This document shows, one piece after another, positions 1 to 5,503 of a DNA stretch of 6,755 nt (within the stretch, counting starts at the first letter, position 1; each line of letters opens with the position of its first letter). Origin of the DNA: Actinomycetes bacterium (GTDB lineage: Bacteria > Actinomycetota > Acidimicrobiia > Acidimicrobiales > Acidimicrobiaceae); the NCBI GenBank assembly GCA_021844725.1, contig JAKBSX010000158.1:1-6755 (forward strand), read 5' to 3'. A program made the translations under genes and the position numbers. Under the pieces are notes generated by a model, which made no database searches, had not been told where the DNA came from, and saw only the letters and a program-made list of their open reading frames with translations.

Positions 1-100
1 ATGATTCCGAAAAGGCCCGGGATCACGCTCGAGAGCTTTTGGCAGCTTCACGAAATTTATAGGCTAAGGAATCGACGGAGTAATAATGTTACTTACTGAC
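1..100. repeat. Left arm of a perfect 100-bp inverted repeat
   Basis: Bases 1-100 are the exact reverse complement of 1142-1241, checked ten bases at a time with no mismatch; base 101 no longer pairs with 1141. The arm holds the last codons of recN (plus strand here), the 26-bp recN-panD gap and the last codons of panD. It starts on base 1, so the repeat may extend further left than can be seen. It carries no transposon-like ends. The likeliest explanation is a fold-back chimera of amplification or assembly; a true chromosomal inverted duplication is the alternative. Confidence 0.97.
3..62 (+). pseudogene. recN: Duplicate 3' end of recN (19 codons plus stop)
   Basis: This stretch reads D-S-E-K-A-R-D-H and on to R-N-L-stop, ending with TAG at 60-62. 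It is identical in DNA and protein to the C-terminus of the full recN at 1180-2772, because it lies in the left arm of the 100-bp inverted repeat. It enters from the left edge with no start. If the junction at 1141/1142 is a chimera, this is not a second gene but the same recN tail in its native position, facing panD tail to tail. If the inversion is real, it is a duplicated gene remnant. Confidence 0.85.
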
Positions 101-445
101 AGGCCTGTTAGCTTCGTCTACATAAGTTACTAACGGATGGAAATTAGCGGCGGAATCTTCTGAAACCTGAGCAAACGAGGCGATTATCAGGAGGTCTCCA
201 ACTGCTGCAAGCCTGGCCGCAGCGCCATTTAACGAGATTGTGCCAGATCCGTGAGGAGCTTCTATGGCGTATGTAATGAATCTTTCGCCGTTATTTATGT
301 TGTAAATGTGGATCTGCTCATGGGAACGGATATCGGATGACTTCAGTAGCGCTGCATCGATTGCGCACGACCCTTCGTAATTCAATTCAGTAGCAGTTAC
401 TCTGACTCGGTGTAGCTTGCCTTTGAGCATAGTAATGTAGTTCAT
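89..445 (-). CDS. panD: Aspartate 1-decarboxylase proenzyme
   Basis: PanD removes the alpha-carboxyl group of L-aspartate to make beta-alanine, the precursor of pantothenate and so of coenzyme A, in the cytoplasm. The 118-residue protein is close to the usual length (about 115-140). It opens with the family pattern MLKGKLHR (residues 6-13; K10 and H12) and has the self-cleavage site YEGSC, where cutting between G25 and S26 makes the pyruvoyl group on S26. R55, Y59 and N73 (in SLNGAAA) correspond to E. coli active-site residues R54, Y58 and N72. The ATG at 445 is preferred over the ATG at residue 6 because GGAGG lies 7 nt upstream and because E. coli PanD starts at the equivalent place. It is convergent with the recN tail in the left repeat arm, 26 bp away, and divergent from pyrG. 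The last codons and the stop lie inside the repeat. Confidence 0.96.
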   Translation of the reverse strand: MNYITMLKGKLHRVRVTATELNYEGSCAIDAALLKSSDIRSHEQIHIYNINNGERFITYAIEAPHGSGTISLNGAAARLAAVGDLLIIASFAQVSEDSAANFHPLVTYVDEANRPVSK

Positions 446-452
446 CTCGGCG

Positions 453-457
453 CCTCC
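453..457 (-). promoter_or_regulatory. panD: Strong Shine-Dalgarno of panD
   Basis: GGAGG on the minus strand with a 7-nt spacer to the ATG at 445. It is the strongest ribosome binding site in the window and fixes the panD start upstream of the internal ATG at residue 6. Confidence 0.8.
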
Positions 458-525
458 GTATCGTAGTTAAAGCATAGGAGTGCAAACCCCTGGCGTTAGC
501 CATTTCAGGTCGATGCAAACCAGAA

Positions 526-542
526 TTCACGTTCGACGTGAA
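526..542. promoter_or_regulatory. 17-nt palindrome, possible operator
   Basis: TTCACGT-TCG-ACGTGAA has perfect 7-bp arms around a 3-nt centre. It sits about 80 bp upstream of panD and about 105 bp upstream of the short ORF at 648. Size and symmetry fit a binding site for a dimeric repressor. It does not match the actinobacterial SOS box and is not followed by a T run, so a terminator is unlikely. No regulator gene is in view. Confidence 0.35.
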
Positions 543-647
543 CTTGCACCAAAAACGCACCCTGCTCTATGTACAGTCTTCGATAACCTTTTGCAAACAA
601 GTTCATAGAAGTGTTCTGCTAAATATTCAAGATCAATCGGAGAAATC

Positions 648-758
648 ATGCCAATCAAAATCAACAAAATCAACAAATGGGCGGCTGAAATAGTCGACCT
701 TGATTGCGTGTCGATGACGCAGTCAACGAAACCGCTACGTCAGTCGCGATCTTCGTAG
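648..758 (+). CDS. Possible 36-residue leader peptide upstream of pyrG
   Basis: An ATG at 648 preceded by GGAGA (639-643, 4-nt spacer) opens a 36-codon frame ending with TAG at 756-758. The peptide begins MPIKINKINKWAAE, with the direct repeat AAAATCAAC behind KIN-KIN, and ends in a basic, Ser-rich tail. An extended -10-like TGCTAAATAT lies at 617-626 but no good -35 was found. The stop codon overlaps the first base of the left arm of an inverted repeat whose right arm covers the pyrG start, an arrangement seen in translational attenuators. I recognise no family. A chance frame is quite possible; the ribosome site and the position are the only support. Confidence 0.3.
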   Translation: MPIKINKINKWAAEIVDLDCVSMTQSTKPLRQSRSS

Positions 759-896
759 TGCTTAGCCACAGTTTCACGCCTTCGCATCTATCTAAAGCGA
801 TTCCTCGTTGACGTCTGGTGTAAACTCTCTCTTGGCATGCGTGTGACTGGAATTTAAATCGGGAGAGTTGGATAGTGGTGGACTTTGGCTAAGCAC
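758..896 (+). promoter_or_regulatory. 11-bp inverted repeat that could mask the pyrG start
   Basis: GTGCTTAGCCA at 758-768 is the exact reverse complement of TGGCTAAGCAC at 886-896. The right arm includes two bases of the TTG start codon (885-887) and codons 2-4. In a transcript starting upstream of 758 the arms could form an 11-bp stem closing a loop of about 117 nt and hide the start. A ribosome finishing the short ORF at 756-758 would cover the left arm and free it. A transcript starting near 865 would lack the left arm and escape. The repeat is seen; its function is inferred. Confidence 0.35.
832..859 (+). promoter_or_regulatory. Possible pyrG promoter
   Basis: TTGGCA (832-837), a 16-nt spacer and TTAAAT (854-859) resemble a housekeeping -35/-10 pair, with a good -35 and a mediocre -10 (4 of 6). 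The start of transcription would fall near 865, about 20 nt before the pyrG TTG. This is weak evidence by eye. Confidence 0.3.
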
Positions 897-1178
897 GTAT
901 TTGTAACAGGAGGGGTCGCCTCATCGTTGGGCAAGGGTCTGACCGCTTCCTCGCTCGGGAGACTCCTGAAATCTCGAGGCCTACGGGTCGTGATGCAAAA
1001 GCTCGATCCATATATAAATATCGACCCGGGTACGATGAATCCGTTCGAGCATGGAGAAGTGTTTGTCACAGACGACGGGTCTGAAACAGATTTAGACCTT
1101 GGCCACTATGAGCGTTTCGTCGATGTTAACCTTACCCGGCCGTCAGTAAGTAACATTATTACTCCGTCGATTCCTTAG
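885..1178 (+). CDS. pyrG: CTP synthase, N-terminal fragment cut at the repeat junction
   Basis: CTP synthase makes CTP from UTP, ATP and glutamine in the cytoplasm. Only the start of the N-terminal synthetase domain is here. [14 protein letters not shown] (residues 5-18) holds the ATP-binding P-loop, and [17 protein letters not shown] and [23 protein letters not shown] are near-invariant in the family. The sequence is family-like up to R85-P86; residues 87-97 are read from the 100-bp inverted repeat and are not CTP synthase, before a TAG at 1176-1178. A full enzyme has about 530-550 residues, so over 80% is missing, including the whole glutaminase domain. The TTG at 885 is the only usable start after an in-frame stop at 873. 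The ribosome site is weak (GGTGG at 877-881, 3-nt spacer). The break is probably an artefact, as the gene is generally essential. Confidence 0.93.
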   Translation: MAKHVFVTGGVASSLGKGLTASSLGRLLKSRGLRVVMQKLDPYINIDPGTMNPFEHGEVFVTDDGSETDLDLGHYERFVDVNLTRPSVSNIITPSIP

Positions 1179-1241
1179 CCTATAAATTTCGTGAAGCTGC
1201 CAAAAGCTCTCGAGCGTGATCCCGGGCCTTTTCGGAATCAT
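1142..1241. repeat. Right arm of the perfect 100-bp inverted repeat
   Basis: This is the exact reverse complement of 1-100. Here the sequence forms the 3' end of the full-length recN and 38 bp beyond its stop, joined at 1141/1142 to a pyrG gene broken inside codon 86. The bases before the join are similar in both contexts (CGGCC-GTCAG on the pyrG side, AGGCCT-GTCAG on the panD side). Such short shared sequence is expected where a polymerase switched template. Confidence 0.97.
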
Positions 1242-2772
1242 GATGTCCAGATAGCATTCGTGCTAGCTCAGAGACGCGCTCCTCACCCTCAACTAAGCTG
1301 CCGATAGTCGTGGATCTTCCATTATTGACCCGTTTTGTTATGGCAACCTGTTGGTTGGCGAATGCCGCAACTTGAGCTAAATGTGTGACGACAATGACTT
1401 GCTTAGTTCGGGATAGCTCCGCCAAAGCCTGTCCAACGCGCACAGCGGCGCGTCCTCCGATGCCAGCATCCACCTCGTCAAAGATCATGGTTGGGATATC
1501 CGTCGCAGAATTTAGACGAATAGCGAGCATCAAGCGGGATAGCTCACCTCCGGAGGCCACCTTTGAGACCGGGCCCATTCGTTCACCAGAACTTGACGAG
1601 AACATGAACTGAATGGGATCGCCAATGCCAGTCTCAGAGATTTCAATTTCGAAACGTGCCTGAGGCATTGCGAGAGATCCAAGTCGTTGAATTACGCCTT
1701 CAACAAGTTTTTCTGCGCCGCTGCGGCGGAGGTTACGTATCAGCCGTTCATGCGTTTCGATGTCAGCACGGAAGCCCTCGATCTTGCTTTCGAGATCACC
1801 TGCAATTGCCTCGAAAGATGATAGTTCCTCTATTCGCTGGAAAACTTGTTTCTGGTACTGCAACACCGCGCCAAGAGTGTCGCCGTATTTACGCTTTAGT
1901 TTAGTTAGCGCCAGCAGCCTTTGCTGGAGTTCTTCGAGCCTGCCCGGATCAGCTTCAAGTTTTTCGAGTTCACCATAGATCTCATGCCCAATATCGCGTA
2001 AGGTCTCAATTTGTGTGGAAATTCGATCCACGTGCTGCTGAAATCGATTTGAATTTGCCAGTAGTCGTCGTGCCTCTCCGAGGAGATCCATGGCGGTTGG
2101 CCGCTCTTCAGCGTCAATCAGGAGCGCGTGCACGTTTTGGAGTAACTCTTTGAAAGCCAGTGCATTTGCAACTAGATCGAGCTCTTCCTTGGCTTTATCC
2201 TCCTCGTCGAAACCTTGGATATTGGCTGACGCAATTTCATCGAACTCTGCTTGGCATAAATCCGCTTCTCGACGTCGCGAACGCTCATCGCCACCGAGTG
2301 ATTTCAGCCTCTTTCTATAACTGGCCAGCATGGACCTTGCTTCGGCGAGTGGAGAGAAATCGATACCGGAAATGTGGTCTAATGTAGCCGCTTGTGCGCT
2401 TTGAGATAGAAGTGCTTGCGCGTCATGCTGCCCGTAGATGTGAAAGAGGCTGGAGCTGATAGCCGATAGGTCGGCCACTCTGGCGATGGATCCATTAACA
2501 TAGGCTTTCGAGGGATCATTTGCGGCCAGGTATCGCGAAAGCACCAACTCCTCTGCCGCGGCAGTGTGAAACCTTGCTTCTATTTTTGCTCCCACGGCAC
2601 CAGTTCTTATAAGACCTAACGGCGCGCGCTGTCCACCAAGCATGGAAAGTGCGTCAACTATAAGTGTTTTCCCGGCCCCGGTTTCACCGCTAATCACAGT
2701 CATGCCGGGTTTGATCTCAATCGTCAGATCCTCAATGACTCCGAAATTGGCAACGTGTATTTCATCTAGCAC
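1180..2772 (-). CDS. recN: DNA repair protein RecN
   Basis: RecN is an SMC-like ATPase that gathers on DNA double-strand breaks and supports RecA-dependent recombination. The 530-residue protein is near family length (about 550-590). It shows Walker A GETGAGKT (29-36), the lid motif GQHDAQ (114-119), a long charged helical middle (about 140-350) fitting the coiled coil, the ABC signature ASGGELSR (406-413), Walker B TMIFDEVDAGIGG (428-440, E433 catalytic) and the switch histidine H464 in VVTHLAQ. The start is GTG at 2772, supported by the family opening MLDEIHVANFGVI. It follows nadK by 30 bp on the same strand, so co-transcription with tlyA and nadK is likely; no LexA-type box was found just upstream. 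Its last 20 codons (stop included) lie in the inverted repeat and are duplicated at 3-62. Confidence 0.97.
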   Translation of the reverse strand: MLDEIHVANFGVIEDLTIEIKPGMTVISGETGAGKTLIVDALSMLGGQRAPLGLIRTGAVGAKIEARFHTAAAEELVLSRYLAANDPSKAYVNGSIARVADLSAISSSLFHIYGQHDAQALLSQSAQAATLDHISGIDFSPLAEARSMLASYRKRLKSLGGDERSRRREADLCQAEFDEIASANIQGFDEEDKAKEELDLVANALAFKELLQNVHALLIDAEERPTAMDLLGEARRLLANSNRFQQHVDRISTQIETLRDIGHEIYGELEKLEADPGRLEELQQRLLALTKLKRKYGDTLGAVLQYQKQVFQRIEELSSFEAIAGDLESKIEGFRADIETHERLIRNLRRSGAEKLVEGVIQRLGSLAMPQARFEIEISETGIGDPIQFMFSSSSGERMGPVSKVASGGELSRLMLAIRLNSATDIPTMIFDEVDAGIGGRAAVRVGQALAELSRTKQVIVVTHLAQVAAFANQQVAITKRVNNGRSTTIGSLVEGEERVSELARMLSGHHDSEKARDHARELLAASRNL

Positions 2773-2802
2773 GCATGTTCCGCCATCCTGAAAGCGACAA
2801 AT

Positions 2803-3657
2803 TTACTCGCCCATTTCCTTCGAATGCAATCCAAACTTTTTTTTAAGAATCTCATGAAAATCACGTTCGGCAAAAGTAACCAGGCACGCTGGGGCCTCAT
2901 TGGCACTGCATCGTACCAGATCTCCGGGATCCAAAATCAGTTTCTGGGAACCGTCAATCATGACTGCTGCAGATGGCCCAGCCGCGAGCTTGAGTTCGAC
3001 TGTTTCTTTCGGCTCTAGTACCAAAGACCGGTCGAAAAGCATATGTGGGCTTATCGGCGTGAGAATCATGGCTCTTAGGCGCGGGGAGACAACGGGCCCC
3101 CGAGCAGAGAAGCTATACGCTGTCGATCCTGTAGGGGTGCTTACAATAAGGCCGTCGGCTTCGTAGGTTAGGAAATTCGAGCTTCCAAACACAACCCGCA
3201 CCCTAATTACGTGACCTGAATCTAACTTTTCCACAACGAGATCGTTTAAGGCAACAAAATGTCTTCGGAAAAAAGGCTGAATGTCGGGTGATTCCGAAAT
3301 AGCTTCATATTTCTCGACCTCCACTGATAGCGTCATGCGCTCTTCAACCCGATATTCACCCCTAAAAAACTTCTCAAGTGAGCCATAGAGGCCTTTGGGG
3401 TCAATTTGCGTAAGATACCCAAGTGAGCCGAAATTCACACCCAGCACAGGAATTGGAGATGGCAGGATTTTATCGATGGCTCGAAGCATCGTGCCGTCCC
3501 CACCCAAGGATACAACCAGGTCAAGTCCATCCTCAGACCAGCTTTCGCCCATATAAATTGCCCGGTGATCTCTTGAGTAAAGCCACCTTTCAAGTTCGTC
3601 TGCCTTGGCCCGAGCACTCTCTCGCTGCGGGTGGTATACGATACCTACGTTTGCCAT
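2803..3657 (-). CDS. nadK: NAD kinase
   Basis: NadK phosphorylates NAD to NADP using ATP or polyphosphate in the cytoplasm. The 284-residue protein has the full family set: LGGDGTML (51-58, with D54), NFGSLGYL (75-82), ALNDLVVEK (136-144) and the long motif YEADGLIVSTPTGSTAYSFS (165-184). The next stretch reads SARGP instead of the more common SAGGP, with Arg at 186; I believe some actinobacterial relatives share this, so loss of function is not implied. The start is ATG at 3657, 24 nt after the tlyA stop, with no clear Shine-Dalgarno, which suggests coupling to tlyA translation. Eight A residues near the 3' end form A AAA AAG in frame. The order tlyA-nadK-recN is conserved in many bacteria. 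Confidence 0.97.
   Translation of the reverse strand: MANVGIVYHPQRESARAKADELERWLYSRDHRAIYMGESWSEDGLDLVVSLGGDGTMLRAIDKILPSPIPVLGVNFGSLGYLTQIDPKGLYGSLEKFFRGEYRVEERMTLSVEVEKYEAISESPDIQPFFRRHFVALNDLVVEKLDSGHVIRVRVVFGSSNFLTYEADGLIVSTPTGSTAYSFSARGPVVSPRLRAMILTPISPHMLFDRSLVLEPKETVELKLAAGPSAAVMIDGSQKLILDPGDLVRCSANEAPACLVTFAERDFHEILKKKFGLHSKEMGE
2836..2842 (-). promoter_or_regulatory. Slippery heptamer A AAA AAG at the nadK 3' end
   Basis: On the minus strand nadK reads CTT AAA AAA AAG TTT (the K-K-K of residues about 272-274), giving A AAA AAG in the phase that supports -1 slippage in dnaX. Slipped ribosomes would skip the nadK stop, add 24 residues and end at TGA (2763-2765), which overlaps recN codons 3-4. 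That could couple the two genes. No stimulatory stem or upstream Shine-Dalgarno was established, so this is only a candidate. Confidence 0.25.
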
Positions 3658-3681
3658 TGGCTACAAACTAACAAATTGTGA

Positions 3682-4524
3682 TTAGGTTTCAAACTGATCA
3701 TCGTTGGAAACTCCTTGCGCCTGGAGTATTTCTCTCTCGATAGCTTTCTCTAAAGAATTCGAAATTTGGCGTATAGGCAATTTAGAGATGTAGAGAAAGA
3801 ACTCTGCGTTCCCTTGGGCTCCACGTATTTTTGAAAGTGCAACATCAATTACTGAGACATTGTATTGCGCGAATTCGTGAGCCGTGGTCAAGATCGCTGT
3901 CCTCCAAAGTGCCGGATCTCGGATCACCCCTTTTCCCTTCGATGCGTCCCTATGACCCACTTCAAATTGTGGCTTCACTAAGATGACAAGTTGACCATCA
4001 GAACGCGTCAAGTTAAGAAGATGCTTGGTCAGATGGCGAATCGAGGTGAAGGAGACATCGACAACCACGAGGTCGAATCCGGAACGCTCTGGATCAATGA
4101 AGTCTTTGATGTTAGTTTGCTCAAAACTTTTCACACGGGCATCAAAGCGAACCTTCTCGTGAAGCTGGTTCGTACCAACGTCCACCGCGCATACTGCTCG
4201 AGCTCCATTCTGGAGCAAGCAATCCGTAAATCCTCCGGTCGAACTCCCCACATCCAAAACGCGAAGTCCAGAAACGTCTATTGAAAATCGCTGCAACGAT
4301 GCCTCTAACTTGAGCCCGCCGCGCGAGACAAAGCGCGGCGGCATAGTGACTTCTATTCGGTCCCCTTTTCGGACTTGTCGTGCCGGCTTCAAGGCAACGG
4401 AACCGTTTACAAGCACCTTTCCCTCACGGGTTAAGTCGCAAGCAGCCTCCCGCGATCCCGCAAGGCGATGCATAACAAGGGCTGCGTCAAGACGCATCTG
4501 CAACATTACCGTAGCATCGCTCAT
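3682..4524 (-). CDS. tlyA: TlyA family rRNA (cytidine-2'-O)-methyltransferase
   Basis: TlyA-type enzymes use S-adenosylmethionine to 2'-O-methylate cytidines in 16S and 23S rRNA (the capreomycin-sensitivity sites in mycobacteria); the older name is hemolysin. The numbers here count from a TTG at 4548. An S4 RNA-binding domain (about 17-70) is followed by an FtsJ/RrmJ methyltransferase fold. The linker reads PRFVSRGGLKLE, the SAM-binding loop is DVGSSTGGFTDCLL (99-112), and the K-D-K-E set is K80, D164 (in VVVDVSF), K192 (in LVKPQFEVG) and E249 (in GNAEFFL). I prefer the ATG at 4524, codon 9 of the longest frame, giving 280 residues: it has AAGAG 8 nt upstream and family members begin close to the S4 domain. 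The start at 4548 is the alternative. It lies first or second in the run with nadK and recN. Confidence 0.94.
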   Translation of the reverse strand: MSDATVMLQMRLDAALVMHRLAGSREAACDLTREGKVLVNGSVALKPARQVRKGDRIEVTMPPRFVSRGGLKLEASLQRFSIDVSGLRVLDVGSSTGGFTDCLLQNGARAVCAVDVGTNQLHEKVRFDARVKSFEQTNIKDFIDPERSGFDLVVVDVSFTSIRHLTKHLLNLTRSDGQLVILVKPQFEVGHRDASKGKGVIRDPALWRTAILTTAHEFAQYNVSVIDVALSKIRGAQGNAEFFLYISKLPIRQISNSLEKAIEREILQAQGVSNDDQFET

Positions 4525-4629
4525 GTCATTAACTCTTGATTGAACCAATTTGCAAAACTTGGTATATCACTGTTCAGGTACCGACCCCATAGAAAATCGT
4601 TCCGTTACCAGAGTTGTCATCATGGGCTT

Positions 4630-5214
4630 CTAGCTTTTGCTGGATTTAGGGTTCGCCTTTAGGGCAGTTCCCTTCTTTTCCGGTACCTCAGCTGTCGTGG
4701 CCTTTGGTTTGGCGGGGGTCCTCGTTCTTGCAGCTCTTGGCTTTGGGGGATCGGCGTCGGCCATAGTAGCGGGCTTCTCGTCGCCACCTGTTCCAGATTT
4801 CTCGCCCCTGGGTTCCTCTGCCGTTGTCTCGGATTTTTGAATTAGGTGAACTAGAGAATTGACCATCTCTGTCAACTTGGTCAATTCGTCTCTGATCAAG
4901 GTAACCTTACCAATTTCCTGGCTCATGCTGGCAAGCCTCTCGGAGAATTTTCCTAGTTCTTCTTTCGATATGGTGTTTGCAGCGAGGATCTGCTTTTCGA
5001 TCTCCCTTCGAAAGCTCTTTATGAGGAGATCGGAGCTTTCTCGGCTTTTCTTCGCCGCATCCTCAAACATGTCTCGCATCTGGTTCCTCTGTGTTTCAGA
5101 GATGTGTGCCACATCGCGGAGGGCTTCCTCTGCCTTAGCTTGTGCAAGTTTGGCAACGGATAGGCCAGTCTCAACCAGCTTTCCAATTTTCTGAGTGCCA
5201 TCTTTCCCTGCCAT
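4630..5214 (-). CDS. Phasin-like helical protein with a basic Ala/Pro/Lys tail
   Basis: Residues 1-128 are rich in A, E, K, L and Q and look almost wholly helical. The pattern of an A-x-x-KAEE start, a central charged helix (SFRREIEKQIL), then ISKEELGKFSERLASMSQEI resembles the phasin-related family COG3937 (PHA synthesis regulator phasin). Residues 129-194 form a disordered tail of K, A, P, T and S, with repeats such as PAKPKATT, like histone-H1-type tails of PhaF-type phasins that bind DNA. There is no signal peptide or membrane segment. The ATG at 5214 has AAGGA with a 7-nt spacer (5222-5226). It is on the tlyA strand, 105 bp upstream of the tlyA ATG. No PHA synthase is in view, so a granule role is unproven; chromatin or envelope association is also possible. 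The family call is moderate. Confidence 0.6.
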   Translation of the reverse strand: MAGKDGTQKIGKLVETGLSVAKLAQAKAEEALRDVAHISETQRNQMRDMFEDAAKKSRESSDLLIKSFRREIEKQILAANTISKEELGKFSERLASMSQEIGKVTLIRDELTKLTEMVNSLVHLIQKSETTAEEPRGEKSGTGGDEKPATMADADPPKPRAARTRTPAKPKATTAEVPEKKGTALKANPKSSKS

Positions 5215-5316
5215 AATCCCATCCTTCCAGATAGACCTAGTCCCCAGAATACCATCTGTAGCTTCGGCATTTTAGGAGGTCTTTCATAGGCGAATTTCCG
5301 CTCCAAACGAGGTGAA

Positions 5317-5478
5317 ATGATAGTGCACCGAAATAACTGGAAAAGAGAAGAACCCCGACGCTTGGAACTCTACGATCCCCGATTGCAATCGCGTCCCCTA
5401 TTATTGCCAGACAACCAATTTGCAATCGAAAAATGCCGGCCCACTCGTAATTGTTACAACCGTCAGGAATACTATTAA
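5317..5478 (+). CDS. Possible small ORF (53 residues) upstream of dgt
   Basis: An ATG at 5317 closely preceded by GAGGTGAA opens a 53-codon frame ending TAA at 5476-5478, 25 bp before dgt. The product begins MIVHRNNWKREEPRRLE and is rich in Arg, Asn and Tyr with two Cys near the end. I recognise no family and see no membrane segment. The ribosome site is good in sequence but close to the start (4 nt after GAGG). It may simply be an open stretch in the dgt leader. An opposite-strand frame of 62 codons over the same bases has no better support. Confidence 0.2.
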   Translation: MIVHRNNWKREEPRRLELYDPRLQSRPLLLPDNQFAIEKCRPTRNCYNRQEYY

Positions 5479-5487
5479 AAAGTAGAA

Positions 5488-5502
5488 GCAGAGAGACCAG
5501 GC
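5488..5502. repeat. 15-nt inverted match to the right edge, arm 1
   Basis: GCAGAGAGACCAGGC, ending one base before the dgt ATG, is the exact reverse complement of 6741-6755, the last 15 bases of the window. It includes the purine-rich GAGAGA that is the best dgt ribosome-site candidate. See the partner arm for interpretation. Confidence 0.9.
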
Positions 5503-5503
5503 T

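Larger units (their letters stand above)
446..884. other. Divergent panD-pyrG intergenic region
   Basis: This 439-bp gap between two outward-facing genes holds no long ORF and no recognisable tRNA or riboswitch. It contains the panD ribosome site (453-457), a 17-nt palindrome (526-542), a 36-codon ORF with its own ribosome site (648-758), an imperfect 8-bp hairpin (715-722 with 735-742, one mismatch, not followed by a T run), the left arm of an 11-bp inverted repeat that pairs with the pyrG start (758-768) and a possible promoter (832-859). Its length and content suggest regulation of pyrG, panD or both. Confidence 0.6.
5215..5503. other. Divergent intergenic region between the phasin-like gene and dgt
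   Basis: This 289-bp region must contain promoters for both directions, though I could not assign a convincing -35/-10 pair. It holds the phasin-like Shine-Dalgarno (5222-5226), the doubtful 53-codon ORF, the perfect 10-bp palindrome GATTGCAATC (5381-5390) whose TTGCAATCG half recurs at 5420-5428, and a 15-nt sequence (5488-5502) that recurs inverted at the right edge. Confidence 0.5.

Noticed and set aside
63..88. A terminator between the convergent recN and panD ends
   Set aside because: The 26-bp gap has no stem followed by a T run.
446..884. A tRNA or known riboswitch in the panD-pyrG gap
   Set aside because: I found no cloverleaf, GTTCRANNC arm or recognisable aptamer core; the only structures are short inverted repeats.
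854..1069. 71-codon minus-strand frame over the pyrG start
   Set aside because: The plus strand here encodes near-invariant CTP synthase motifs; the opposite frame is a shadow.
1..1241. The 100-bp inverted repeats as ends of a transposon carrying panD and a pyrG piece
   Set aside because: The arms are the coding ends of recN and panD, not transposon ends; there is no transposase, resolvase or visible target duplication, and the left arm is cut by the window edge.
1385..2387. Several plus-strand frames of 70-82 codons over recN
   Set aside because: They overlap a full-length recN with all ATPase motifs, have no family resemblance, and have low-complexity Ser/Arg composition typical of antisense reading.
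2773..2802. A LexA (SOS) box for recN
   Set aside because: No sequence like TCGAAC-N4-GTTCGA is present in the 30-bp gap before recN or in the leaders of the genes before it; GTTCGAAC inside dgt (near 6294-6301) lacks the spacing.
4567..4623. 18-codon minus-strand frame (ATGATG start) just after the phasin-like stop
   Set aside because: Too short, with only a weak ribosome site and no recognisable pattern; kept only as a note because it lies just upstream of tlyA.
4859..5194. 111-codon plus-strand frame opposite the phasin-like gene
   Set aside because: It mirrors the helical coding repeat of the minus-strand gene, which has a good ribosome site and a coherent protein pattern.
5237..5425. 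62-codon minus-strand frame with some hydrophobic residues upstream of the phasin-like gene
   Set aside because: It has no clear ribosome site, overlaps the phasin-like leader and another doubtful frame, and matches nothing I recognise.
4543..5425. 13-mer AACCAATTTGCAA shared by the tlyA leader (4543-4555) and the dgt leader (5413-5425)
   Set aside because: One or so 13-base matches are expected by chance in a window this size, and the flanks differ.
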